DNA from: Dictyoglomus sp. NZ13-RE01
Lineage (GTDB): Bacteria; Dictyoglomota; Dictyoglomia; Dictyoglomales; Dictyoglomaceae
Reading direction: 5' to 3'
Assembly: GCA_002878375.1 (NCBI GenBank)
Contig: NIRF01000007.1
Span: 30,576 to 94,575 of the forward strand
DNA length: 64,000 bases
The notes beneath the pieces were generated by a model. That model had not been told where the DNA came from. It did no database searches and saw only the letters and a program-made list of their open reading frames with translations. The position numbers and the translations under genes are program-made. Each line of letters starts with the position of its first letter. Position 1 is the first letter of the stretch. Below, piece after piece: positions 9,347 to 18,542 of the stretch.

Positions 9347-10438
9347 ATGGAAAAAGTTGATCGCCTCATAGAAAAATATATAGAGAATAAAACTTTTCCT
9401 GGAGGAGTTTTATTAGTAGGAAATGACAAAGAGATTTTATATAAAAAAGCTTATGGGTATAAAGCAATATTTCCTGAAAAAGAGAGGAATTCTGAGGATA
9501 CTATTTATGATCTTGCAAGCCTTACAAAGGTTGTAGGGACAACCCCTGCAGTAATGAAGCTCTTAGAAGAAGGAGAGATAAGGCTTTGGGATTCTGTAGG
9601 GAAATTTTTAAAAGAATTTTCAAAAGGAGAAAAGGAAAAAGTAAAAATATTTCATCTTCTTACCCATACATCGGGGCTTCCTCCTTATTCTAACGCTTGG
9701 AAATATGCAAAAAATTCTGAAGAGTTAAAAGAAGAACTTTTAAAGACAGAACTTTCTTATAATCCAGGAGAAAACTTAGTATATTCATGTTTGAATTTTA
9801 TCTTTCTAAGATATATTGTGGAAAAGATAACGGGAATCTCTTTTGATAAATTTTTAAAAGAAAATATCTTTGAGCCATTAGATATGAAAGATACAGGATT
9901 TCTTCCAAGGGATAAGGAAAGAGTTGCACCAACCTGCGAAAGAGATGGGAAGTTACTAAGAGGAGAGCCTGATGATGAACTTGCTTATTATCAGGGAGGA
10001 ATAAGTGGAAACGCAGGTCTTTTTTCTACTGCAGAAGATTTATATAAATATGCAAGATCCTTGATAAACAAAGATTATATGATATTTTCTCCTTATACCA
10101 TTGAACTTTTTACAAAAGAGCATGTATCCTTTAAAGACGAAAAGAGAGGGTTAGGCTGGATGATTAAAAGCATATCCTCTTCTTGCGGAGATCTTTTCAG
10201 TGAGAGGAGCTTTGGACATACAGGATATACTGGAACAAGTCTTTGGATCGATCCTCTTAAAAATTTGATTATTATTTTTCTTTCCAATAGGACCCATATA
10301 TCAAGGAAAGTTATAGCTCTTGCCGATAGAAGTATAACTCCTCCTGAAGAAAACAATTTAGAGAATATGATAGAATTTAGACCAAGACTACATAATTTGA
10401 TTGTGATAGAGATTTATAAAATGCAAAAAGAGAGCTGA
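9347..10438 (+). CDS. Serine hydrolase, class C beta-lactamase/DD-peptidase family
   Basis: A 363-residue penicillin-recognising serine hydrolase. The SxxK catalytic tetrad is visible as SLTK in YDLASLTKVVG (near residue 59), the YxN-type motif as YSCLNF, and the third motif as HTG in FGHTGYTGTSLW. Such proteins are esterases, D-amino peptidases or DD-carboxypeptidases more often than true beta-lactamases. There is no signal peptide. It is translated with the preceding NamZ-like gene (nine-base gap, AGGAGG), so a role in cleaving or recycling muropeptides is the simplest inference. The substrate is unknown. Confidence 0.87.
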   Translation: MEKVDRLIEKYIENKTFPGGVLLVGNDKEILYKKAYGYKAIFPEKERNSEDTIYDLASLTKVVGTTPAVMKLLEEGEIRLWDSVGKFLKEFSKGEKEKVKIFHLLTHTSGLPPYSNAWKYAKNSEELKEELLKTELSYNPGENLVYSCLNFIFLRYIVEKITGISFDKFLKENIFEPLDMKDTGFLPRDKERVAPTCERDGKLLRGEPDDELAYYQGGISGNAGLFSTAEDLYKYARSLINKDYMIFSPYTIELFTKEHVSFKDEKRGLGWMIKSISSSCGDLFSERSFGHTGYTGTSLWIDPLKNLIIIFLSNRTHISRKVIALADRSITPPEENNLENMIEFRPRLHNLIVIEIYKMQKES

Positions 10439-10456
10439 GCAGAATCTTCCAGTTTT

Positions 10457-10828
10457 TTACAATTTTTCCACACTCCTTGTGGCAATTATGTTGGCTCCTG
10501 TATTCATAATATTTTGAATTATTACATCTCCCCTTTTTACAGGTGCTTTAACTTCTTTTTCTTTTATAATCTCCATAATCTCCTTTATATATCTTTTAGG
10601 TATTGGTTTATCAGTTCTTACTGATACCAAAGGAAGATTTCCTCCAATAACTTTTATGCTTGTGGTAAGAACCCTTTTTGGATCTTTTATCTCATCTTCT
10701 GCATACTCAATTCCTCTTTTACATCTATTCCCTTCTATTTTTACTATTTCATTTCCATTTAGCTCCACAGTTAGCTTACATCCTAAGGGACATTGCACAC
10801 AAACAAATTTTTTAATCATAGCTTTCAC
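10457..10828 (-). CDS. DUF1667 protein of the glycerol oxidation operon
   Basis: A small protein (123 residues from a GTG at 10828, or 120 from the ATG at 10819) with CVQCPLGCKL near the N-terminus and a further Cys in EGNRCKRGIEYA, so four Cys that could bind zinc or an Fe-S cluster. It matches DUF1667 (COG3862), which regularly follows glpA-like and NAD(P)/FAD oxidoreductase genes in anaerobes such as Thermotoga. The previous stop TGA overlaps the GTG. GGAGG lies one base before the GTG but ten before the ATG, which favours the ATG. It is probably an accessory electron-transfer subunit; function is inferred from context. Confidence 0.85.
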   Translation of the reverse strand: MKAMIKKFVCVQCPLGCKLTVELNGNEIVKIEGNRCKRGIEYAEDEIKDPKRVLTTSIKVIGGNLPLVSVRTDKPIPKRYIKEIMEIIKEKEVKAPVKRGDVIIQNIMNTGANIIATRSVEKL

Positions 10829-12039
10829 GCCTCCTCTATAGAAACCTCTATTTCTTTTAGATTTTCCATATATCTTTCAGGAATTTTTACCCTTAATATT
10901 TCACTGGGAATAAGATCTTTATAATCTTTTTCATATGTTCCTACCTTTAAAAGACCTCTTTCCATTGGTCTTCTTACTCTAATGTATAAGGTCAAATCTT
11001 CTATGGGTGTATAGTAATTGGGGAACAAAATCCCTATATTTTTCCCTTTTTTAATAGGAATTTTTGGGGGGAACTTTTCTCCTTTTACATAGAGGCTTGC
11101 ATATTTTCCTGCCTTTTCTCCTTCTATGGTAACGTAGTCCACAAGATCGTAAATTATAGTGCAGTTTCCAGCTGCAAAAATAAAGTCTAAGGATGTTTGT
11201 CCTAAGTTTGATACTGAAAATCCCTTGCTTGTCTTATCTATCTCTACAAAATCCTCAATAAGCTCAATATTAGGAATTAGTCCAACTGATAAGATTAATG
11301 TGTCTACATGGAAGGATTTTTCAGTGCCTGGTATGGGCTTAAAGTTTTCATCCACTTTTGCCACTACTACTTCTTCCAATCTTCCATTTCCTCTTACCTC
11401 TACCACTGTTGATGATAAATATAGAGGTATATTGTAGTCTTCAAGACACTGTACCACATTTCTTAGAAGTCCTCCTGGATAGGGCAGTCTTTCTACAACT
11501 CCTACTACTTCTACCCCTTCTAAGGTAAGTCTTCTTGCCATAATAAGTCCTATATCTCCTGAGCCTAAAATTAGTGCTCTTTTTCCTGGAAGTATGTTTT
11601 GGATATTTATATATCTTTGGGCAACTCCTGCAGTAAATATGCCGGAAAGTCTTTTTCCAGGTATAAAAAGGCTTCCAAAGGGTCTTTCCCTTGCTCCTGT
11701 TGCCATAACTATGGTTTTTGTCTCAATAGTTTTTACTCCTTCAGGGGTAATAAGATATATTTTTTTGTTTTTCTCATCTATGGAGTGAAGGAATGAGTTT
11801 GATAGTACCTTTATACTTGTATTTTTTAACATGTCAATAAAGATTTCTGCATATTCAGGACCTGTTAATTCCTGTTTGAAGTAATGCAGTCCAAAACCAT
11901 TATGGATACATTGGTTTAAAATTCCACCTATCCTCTCATCCCTTTCTATAAGGACTGCATCTACCCCCTCTTTATAAGCAGAAAGGATTGCACCAAGACC
12001 TGCAGCTCCTCCACCTATTACTACAATGTCTGTTTTCAT
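10825..12039 (-). CDS. NAD(P)/FAD-dependent oxidoreductase, glycerol operon
   Basis: A 404-residue flavoprotein with two Rossmann dinucleotide folds: TDIVVIGGGAAGLGA at the N-terminus for FAD and RALILGSGDIGLIMARR in the middle for NAD(P)H. The GGILNQCIHNGFG segment is typical of the oxidoreductases found beside GlpA-like proteins. It is thought to pass electrons from glycerol 3-phosphate oxidation to NAD or another acceptor. The start at 12039 is chosen because GGGAGGGT precedes it and its ATG overlaps the upstream stop by four bases (ATGA). An in-frame ATG at 12066 lies inside the upstream gene without a binding site. Confidence 0.88.
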   Translation of the reverse strand: MKTDIVVIGGGAAGLGAILSAYKEGVDAVLIERDERIGGILNQCIHNGFGLHYFKQELTGPEYAEIFIDMLKNTSIKVLSNSFLHSIDEKNKKIYLITPEGVKTIETKTIVMATGARERPFGSLFIPGKRLSGIFTAGVAQRYINIQNILPGKRALILGSGDIGLIMARRLTLEGVEVVGVVERLPYPGGLLRNVVQCLEDYNIPLYLSSTVVEVRGNGRLEEVVVAKVDENFKPIPGTEKSFHVDTLILSVGLIPNIELIEDFVEIDKTSKGFSVSNLGQTSLDFIFAAGNCTIIYDLVDYVTIEGEKAGKYASLYVKGEKFPPKIPIKKGKNIGILFPNYYTPIEDLTLYIRVRRPMERGLLKVGTYEKDYKDLIPSEILRVKIPERYMENLKEIEVSIEEA

Positions 12040-13472
12040 GATCTTACCCTCCCATTCAAAATCCAAGATTCCTCAGAATTTGTAACTATCTCAGAGATAT
12101 CCTTATTAAGCTCTCTCGCTAAAATTTCTAAGATTCTTGGTCCACAGAAATTTCCCTGGCATCTTCCAAAGGAAGCACGCGTTCTAAACTTGACTCCATC
12201 CAATGTGGTTGCTCCTCTTTTTATAGCCTCAACTATCTCCCTTTCAGTTACCATATTGCAGTAACATACAATTTTTCCACACAAAGGATCCTTTTTAATC
12301 TCCTCATTCCATTCTTCCAAGGAAAGCTCTGAATATTTTTTAATCCTTTCCCTCTTTGCAATAAAATCTTTTTTCCTTACCAAATTGATCTTTAGTTTTT
12401 CCTGAATGATCTCTACCACGTATTCTGCAATGGCTGGAGCTGCTGTAAGTCCTGGAGATCTTATTCCAATCACATTGATAAAGTTTGGAACAGATTCACT
12501 TTCTTTTATAAAGAAATCTTTATTAGGGGTTTCTGCACGAAGCCCTGCAAAAGTTTTTATTGCATAGGATATATCAAGAGATGGAACTAATCTTCTGGTG
12601 TCCTCTATTACCTTTTTTAATCCTTCTTGGGATGTAGAAGTGTTTTCCTTTTGATCTTCAGGAAGGTCCTCTGCAGTAGGTCCTAAAAGGACTCCTCCAT
12701 CAATGGTAGGAAGTACTAATATTCCTTTAGATTTTGGAGTTGGTGTGGGGAATATAATGGATTTTACAATACCACCTATCTTTTTATCCAAAAGTATATA
12801 CTCTCCCCTTCTTGGATGAATAGGTACAAATTCTGTTCCTGCTATCTTTGCTATCTCATCTCCGTATAAGCCTGCGGAATTAATGACTAAGTCCGCCTCG
12901 TAATAGTTTTTATTAGTAATTACTTTTGAGATCTTTCCATTCTTTTTCTCAAAATCAATTACTTTTTCTCCAAGTACAAGCTTTAACCCATTTGTTACTG
13001 CATTTTCAATAGCTGAGATCACAGCCCCCCAAGGCTCTATAATCCCTGCTGTAGGTGCCCACAAAGCATACTTTACCTCCCTATTTAAATTTGACTCTTT
13101 CTCAAAGATCTCCTCCCCTTTTAATATTTCAAGTCCTGGCACATTATTTTTCTTTCCCCTTTCTAAAAGCTCTTCCAAAACCTTTAATTCATCTTCATTA
13201 AAGGCAACAACAAGAGAGCCAATTCTTTTTACATCGTATTCCAGCTCTTGGGAGAGTTTAAAATGGAGCTCATTTCCCTTGGCACAAAGTTTTGCTCTTA
13301 ATGTGCCTGGATGATCGTCATATCCTGCATGCAAAATAGCAGAGTTCGCCTTGGTAGTTCCCCAGGCAACATCTAAATTCTTTTCTATCAAAGTAATATC
13401 TAAATCATATTTTGATAGCTCTCTTGCAATAAATGCACCTGTTATTCCTCCTCCTATTACTATCACCTTCAT
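12036..13472 (-). CDS. Anaerobic glycerol-3-phosphate dehydrogenase-like FAD oxidoreductase (GlpA type)
   Basis: A 478-residue FAD protein of the GlpA/LhgO group (COG0579). The N-terminal DAO domain begins MKVIVIGGGITGAFIARELS and contains NSAILHAGYDDHPGT. The C-terminal region after residue 395 is a BFD-like [2Fe-2S]-binding domain with CYCNMVTEREI and CQGNFCGPRI. It should oxidise glycerol 3-phosphate made by the GlpK upstream to dihydroxyacetone phosphate. It overlaps the next oxidoreductase gene by four bases. A terminator-like hairpin lies in the gap between glpK and this gene, so its expression may be lower than glpK or conditionally controlled. Confidence 0.85.
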   Translation of the reverse strand: MKVIVIGGGITGAFIARELSKYDLDITLIEKNLDVAWGTTKANSAILHAGYDDHPGTLRAKLCAKGNELHFKLSQELEYDVKRIGSLVVAFNEDELKVLEELLERGKKNNVPGLEILKGEEIFEKESNLNREVKYALWAPTAGIIEPWGAVISAIENAVTNGLKLVLGEKVIDFEKKNGKISKVITNKNYYEADLVINSAGLYGDEIAKIAGTEFVPIHPRRGEYILLDKKIGGIVKSIIFPTPTPKSKGILVLPTIDGGVLLGPTAEDLPEDQKENTSTSQEGLKKVIEDTRRLVPSLDISYAIKTFAGLRAETPNKDFFIKESESVPNFINVIGIRSPGLTAAPAIAEYVVEIIQEKLKINLVRKKDFIAKRERIKKYSELSLEEWNEEIKKDPLCGKIVCYCNMVTEREIVEAIKRGATTLDGVKFRTRASFGRCQGNFCGPRILEILARELNKDISEIVTNSEESWILNGRVRS

Positions 13473-13490
13473 CTTTCCAATCCTCCCTTT

Positions 13491-13529
13491 TTATAAAATA
13501 AAAAGCCACACGAACCACCGTGTGGCTTT
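13491..13529 (-). terminator. Hairpin with U-tract between glpK and glpA-like gene
   Basis: On the minus strand AAAGCCACACG pairs perfectly with CGTGTGGCTTT (11 bases each, at 13519-13529 and 13502-13512), followed by a T-rich tract (TTTTTATTTTA). This is a textbook intrinsic terminator inside the glycerol operon, downstream of glpK and about 30 bases before the next gene. It probably causes partial termination or is subject to antitermination. Confidence 0.8.
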
Positions 13530-13564
13530 CTTCTCCAAATTCTCCTTACCACACAAGAAGCTAA

Positions 13565-15052
<1,488 letters not shown>

Positions 15053-15079
15053 TTAAAAAACACCTCCCATAAAATTAAA

Positions 15080-15120
15080 AAGCCTTACTTACTCCCTTTT
15101 TACAGGAATAAGTAAGGCCT
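15080..15120 (-). terminator. Leader terminator/attenuator of glpK
   Basis: On the minus strand a 14-base-pair stem (15105-15118 with 15082-15095, one G-U pair) around a short loop ends in AAGGCTTTTTAATTTT. It lies inside the glpK leader between the predicted promoter and the start codon, with no gene upstream on that strand to terminate. It is therefore best explained as an attenuator opened by an antiterminator when glycerol 3-phosphate is present. The regulator is not in the window. Confidence 0.75.
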
Positions 15121-15165
15121 TTCTCCAATCTTCTCCTGGCCCCAAATATTCAATTTTCTTATCTT

Positions 15166-15194
15166 AGTATAGTAAAAACCACTATTTTTGTAAA
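15166..15194 (-). promoter_or_regulatory. Sigma-70-type promoter of the glp operon
   Basis: On the minus strand TTTACA (15194-15189) and TATACT (15171-15166) are separated by exactly 17 bases. The predicted start near 15158 gives a leader of about 105 bases that includes the attenuator hairpin before glpK. Confidence 0.7.
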
Positions 15195-15287
15195 GGGGAG
15201 AAGATAAAACAATCGTAAAAAGGTTGAAAAAATGGTATATTACTATTAGTGCTTAAGTAAAATACTGAGAAAAACAGGAGGGAAAAA

Positions 15288-15502
15288 ATGAGTGAACCTT
15301 CTAAAGATTGGCTTTGTAATCTAAACGAAACAGAAAGAGAAAAAATTGAATTGGCGCAGTATTTTATTAAATGTTATATTGCAGCAAGGGAGGGGTTGAT
15401 GTTGTTAAGGAATTAGGAAATCAAACTGAAACTACCTTTAGGTTCCGCTGGAATAAAAAAATAGCAGAGGATCCAAGAATAGAATGGTTTTTGAAAAACT
15501 AA
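15288..15502 (+). pseudogene. Small conserved-looking gene with one-base frameshift
   Basis: An ATG at 15288 with a good AGGAGGG upstream opens a frame that stops at 15416 after 42 codons. The other frame continues the same protein-like composition to a stop at 15502. Adding one G to the run of four G at 15392-15395 gives a single 71-residue, charged, soluble protein ending IEWFLKN. I do not recognise the family. The small size and Arg/Lys-rich second half (FRFRWNKK) could suit nucleic-acid binding, but that is a guess. Confidence 0.5.
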
Positions 15503-15532
15503 ATATTTAATTTTTTCTTTCATCCCCTTTGC

Positions 15533-15560
15533 TTGACTTAAAGGTTTTATCTGATAATAT
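15533..15560 (+). promoter_or_regulatory. Promoter of the MFS gene, apparently leaderless
   Basis: TTGACT (15533-15538) and TAATAT (15555-15560) are 16 bases apart. Transcription should start near 15567, three bases before the ATG at 15570, and no Shine-Dalgarno sequence is present between them. This implies a leaderless transcript. Confidence 0.6.
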
Positions 15561-15569
15561 ATTCTCTGT

Positions 15570-16802
15570 ATGCCTTTAAGAGAAAGAGATTATCGCTGGA
15601 ACTTTATTGTTGATAGTATAGATTTTGCTTTTTTTAGCTTAGGGATGACCTTTGGGTCTATCCTTACGCTCTTTCCTCTTTTTGCCAAAAATTTGGGAGC
15701 TGGTAATCTTGAGATAGGGCTTATTCCTGCTATTGCAAACTTAGGATGGGGAATTCCTGCAATTCTTGGAGCAAAATATGCCGAGAAAACTCCTAAAAAA
15801 TTAGATGTAGTTTTGAAATTTACGTTAGGAGAAAGGCTTCCTTACTTTTTTATGGCTCTTATTTCCTTCTTTGTTGTACCATACAGTCCTAAGCTTGCTC
15901 TTTATCTTGCCCTTTTAATGCTTGGCATTGCAACTTTTTCCATGGGATTTTTGGGTCCACCATGGATGAGCATGATTGAGAAGGTGATTCATCCAAGTAA
16001 GAGGGGAACTTTTTTTGCGGTAGGAAATGGAATAGGTGCTCTTATGGGAGTAGGAGGAGCTTATCTTGCTCGTTATTTTTTATCCTCTTATCCCTTCCCT
16101 AAGAACTTTGGGTATTCATTTCTTTGTGCAAGCATCGCCCTCTTAATATCCTTTATTTTCTTAGCCCTAACTCGAGAGGAGCCCGATAAAGAAGCAAAAG
16201 ACGATGTAAGATTCTCTGAATATATTAAGGGGATAAAATTTGTCATAAGGGATGAGAATTTTAGAAGTTATATTGTTTATAGAATTCTTTCTGCCCTTGC
16301 ATGGGGTTATTCTTCCTTTATTGTGGTATATGCTATAGATAGGTTTTCTATTCCAGATAAGATTGCTGCTGACTTCACAGGTCTTTTCCTTATATCCCAA
16401 GGTATATCTTCCTTCTTCTTAGGTCCTTTAGGAGATAGATGGGGACATAAAATAATCCTCTCCTTAGGAAAGATCTTAAATATTCTTGCTCTATCCTTTC
16501 TCCTTTTATCTAAAAACCCCTCTAATATCTATATTGTTTATATATTAATTGGAATAATTAATAGTGTAGGAATGGTCGGAGACTCCGCTATAACATTGGA
16601 TCTTTCACCAAGGGAGAGAAAAGAGCTATATATAGGGGTACTTAATGTGGCTATTTCACCTTTCTCTTTCCTTTCCCCTCTTCTTGCGGGAAAGATTGCA
16701 GATTCCATGGGATATGAAAATCTATTCTTAATATCCCTTGTAATTACATTAATTAGTTTATATATTCTTGTTAGGAAAGTTAAAGATCCAAGAAGAATTT
16801 AG
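15570..16802 (+). CDS. Major facilitator superfamily transporter
   Basis: A 410-residue membrane protein with about twelve hydrophobic segments and the MFS gating motif between helices 2 and 3 in variant form (GAKYAEKTPKK), repeated in the second half as GPLGDRWGHK. It resembles the group of small-molecule exporters often found with ABC drug pumps. The substrate cannot be inferred. It lies six bases upstream of a heterodimeric ABC exporter and is probably co-transcribed with it. No ribosome binding site precedes the ATG; the promoter position suggests leaderless translation. Confidence 0.85.
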   Translation: MPLRERDYRWNFIVDSIDFAFFSLGMTFGSILTLFPLFAKNLGAGNLEIGLIPAIANLGWGIPAILGAKYAEKTPKKLDVVLKFTLGERLPYFFMALISFFVVPYSPKLALYLALLMLGIATFSMGFLGPPWMSMIEKVIHPSKRGTFFAVGNGIGALMGVGGAYLARYFLSSYPFPKNFGYSFLCASIALLISFIFLALTREEPDKEAKDDVRFSEYIKGIKFVIRDENFRSYIVYRILSALAWGYSSFIVVYAIDRFSIPDKIAADFTGLFLISQGISSFFLGPLGDRWGHKIILSLGKILNILALSFLLLSKNPSNIYIVYILIGIINSVGMVGDSAITLDLSPRERKELYIGVLNVAISPFSFLSPLLAGKIADSMGYENLFLISLVITLISLYILVRKVKDPRRI

Positions 16803-16808
16803 AGGATT

Positions 16809-18542
16809 ATGGATTACTTTAAAAGAGCTATTAGGAAAAATCTAATATTTTTTATCCTTTCTATTCTCTCTTCTATCATTGCCCTTTCCTTAGATATGTT
16901 TAATCCTAAGATTATTCAGGAGATTATAGATAAGGTTATTATGGCAAATAGGATGGAAGAGCTGAATAGACTTTTACTCTTTCTCTTACTAATAACTATT
17001 TCAAGGGTCATTCTTGGATATGCTAAGGAGTATTTTATGGACCTTGGAGGGTCCGCATTAGCCACTGAGATAAGAATAGAGCTTTTCCGTCATATTCAAA
17101 CCTTTCCTTTTAGGTTTTTTGATGGGATAAATACAGGAGAACTTATGTCCAGAATTAAAGAAGATATTGATAATATATGGTTTACTTTTGGTTTTGGACT
17201 TATGTTTTTTGTGGAACAGGTTTTTTATTTTGTTATTGCCAGTGCAATTCTTTTTAGAATTAACTGGCAGTTGACTCTTTTTGTCATCTTTCTTATGCCT
17301 GTCATTGGCTACCTCGCTTATAAATTAGAAAGATCAATAGATGAGATCTATGGGGAGATCTCTGATCAAGGAGTGAGAATGAATACTACCGCTCAGGAGA
17401 ATATTGCAGGAATTAGAGTAGTAAAGTCCTTTGGTAGGGAAAAATTTGAAGTAGAGAAGTTCTTTAAGGAGAATTTTAGGAATTATTCATTGAACGTTAA
17501 ACAAGCAAAGACTTTTGCCAGATATAATCCGTGGATGGACTTTCTTACAAATATTTCTGTGGCTTTAGCTATAACTATTGGAGGACTTTATGTAATAAGG
17601 GGAAATATGTCCATTGGTACCTTGGTTGCCTTTAGTAGTTATGTCTCTATGCTGGTTTGGCCCATGAGATTGGGTGGTTGGCTTGTAAATATGCTTTCTC
17701 AATGCGTAGCATCCATAAAAAAGATAAATAGGTTCTTTAAGGAGCCTCCTGAAAAGAGATTTTTAGGAACTCCTGTTACCTTAAAAGAAATAAGAGGGAA
17801 TATTACCTTTAGGAATGTGTCCTTCAAGTATAATGATGAGTATGTTCTTAAAAACATTAGTTTTGAGCTAAAGGAAGGAAAAACCTTAGGTATCATGGGA
17901 ACCACAGGTGCTGGCAAAACCACCTTAGTAAACTTAATTGGAAGATACTATGATAATTGGGAAGGAGATATTTTAATAGATGGTGTGGATATAAAGAATA
18001 TTGATGTGGAGTTTTTAAGAAGACATATAGCTTATGTTCCTCAGGATGTTTTTCTATTCTCTGATACGGTCCTTGAAAATCTAAAATTAGGAGAAGATGC
18101 AAAGGAAGAAGAGATAATCAATGTGCTTAAGTCAGCAAGGGCATACAATTTTGTAATAAGGCTTCCTGAAAAATTGGAAACTATCATTGGGGAGAGGGGT
18201 ATTGGACTTTCAGGAGGACAAAAACAAAGGCTTTCCATTGCAAGAGCCCTATTAAGAAAAGCAAAGATATTAATATTAGATGATATTACTTCCTCTTTAG
18301 ATATGGAGACAGAGTATTATGTACAAAAAGCCTTAGAGAATTACAAGAATATTACGAAGATTATTATTACTCATAGGGTTTCTGCAGTGAAAAATGCGGA
18401 TGAGATTATTGTATTGGAAAAAGGGGAGATAGTGGAGAGAGGTACCCATGAGGAGCTATTATCTCTTAGAGGAAAATATTATGAGACTTATCAGGAGCAG
18501 TATGGAAAATATATTTTAGATTTTGAAGAGGAGATGGTTTAA
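16809..18542 (+). CDS. ABC exporter half-transporter with degenerate catalytic site
   Basis: A 577-residue type IV ABC exporter subunit: six N-terminal membrane helices, then an ATPase domain with Walker A GTTGAGKTT, signature LSGGQKQRLSIARALL and Walker B ILILDDITSSLD. The residue after Walker B is Asp where Glu is normal, marking the non-catalytic site. The next gene has the complementary pattern (catalytic Glu, weak signature). This is the asymmetric heterodimer design of Thermotoga TM287/288, whose gene order is the same. The pair should export drugs or lipids using one consensus ATP site. AGAGGA precedes the ATG. The stop overlaps the next start by one base. Confidence 0.93.
   Translation: MDYFKRAIRKNLIFFILSILSSIIALSLDMFNPKIIQEIIDKVIMANRMEELNRLLLFLLLITISRVILGYAKEYFMDLGGSALATEIRIELFRHIQTFPFRFFDGINTGELMSRIKEDIDNIWFTFGFGLMFFVEQVFYFVIASAILFRINWQLTLFVIFLMPVIGYLAYKLERSIDEIYGEISDQGVRMNTTAQENIAGIRVVKSFGREKFEVEKFFKENFRNYSLNVKQAKTFARYNPWMDFLTNISVALAITIGGLYVIRGNMSIGTLVAFSSYVSMLVWPMRLGGWLVNMLSQCVASIKKINRFFKEPPEKRFLGTPVTLKEIRGNITFRNVSFKYNDEYVLKNISFELKEGKTLGIMGTTGAGKTTLVNLIGRYYDNWEGDILIDGVDIKNIDVEFLRRHIAYVPQDVFLFSDTVLENLKLGEDAKEEEIINVLKSARAYNFVIRLPEKLETIIGERGIGLSGGQKQRLSIARALLRKAKILILDDITSSLDMETEYYVQKALENYKNITKIIITHRVSAVKNADEIIVLEKGEIVERGTHEELLSLRGKYYETYQEQYGKYILDFEEEMV

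Noticed and set aside
12040-12066. Longer start for the NAD(P)/FAD oxidoreductase
   Set aside because: The ATG at 12066 lies inside the upstream gene; the ATG at 12039 has GGGAGGGT before it and the standard four-base overlap.
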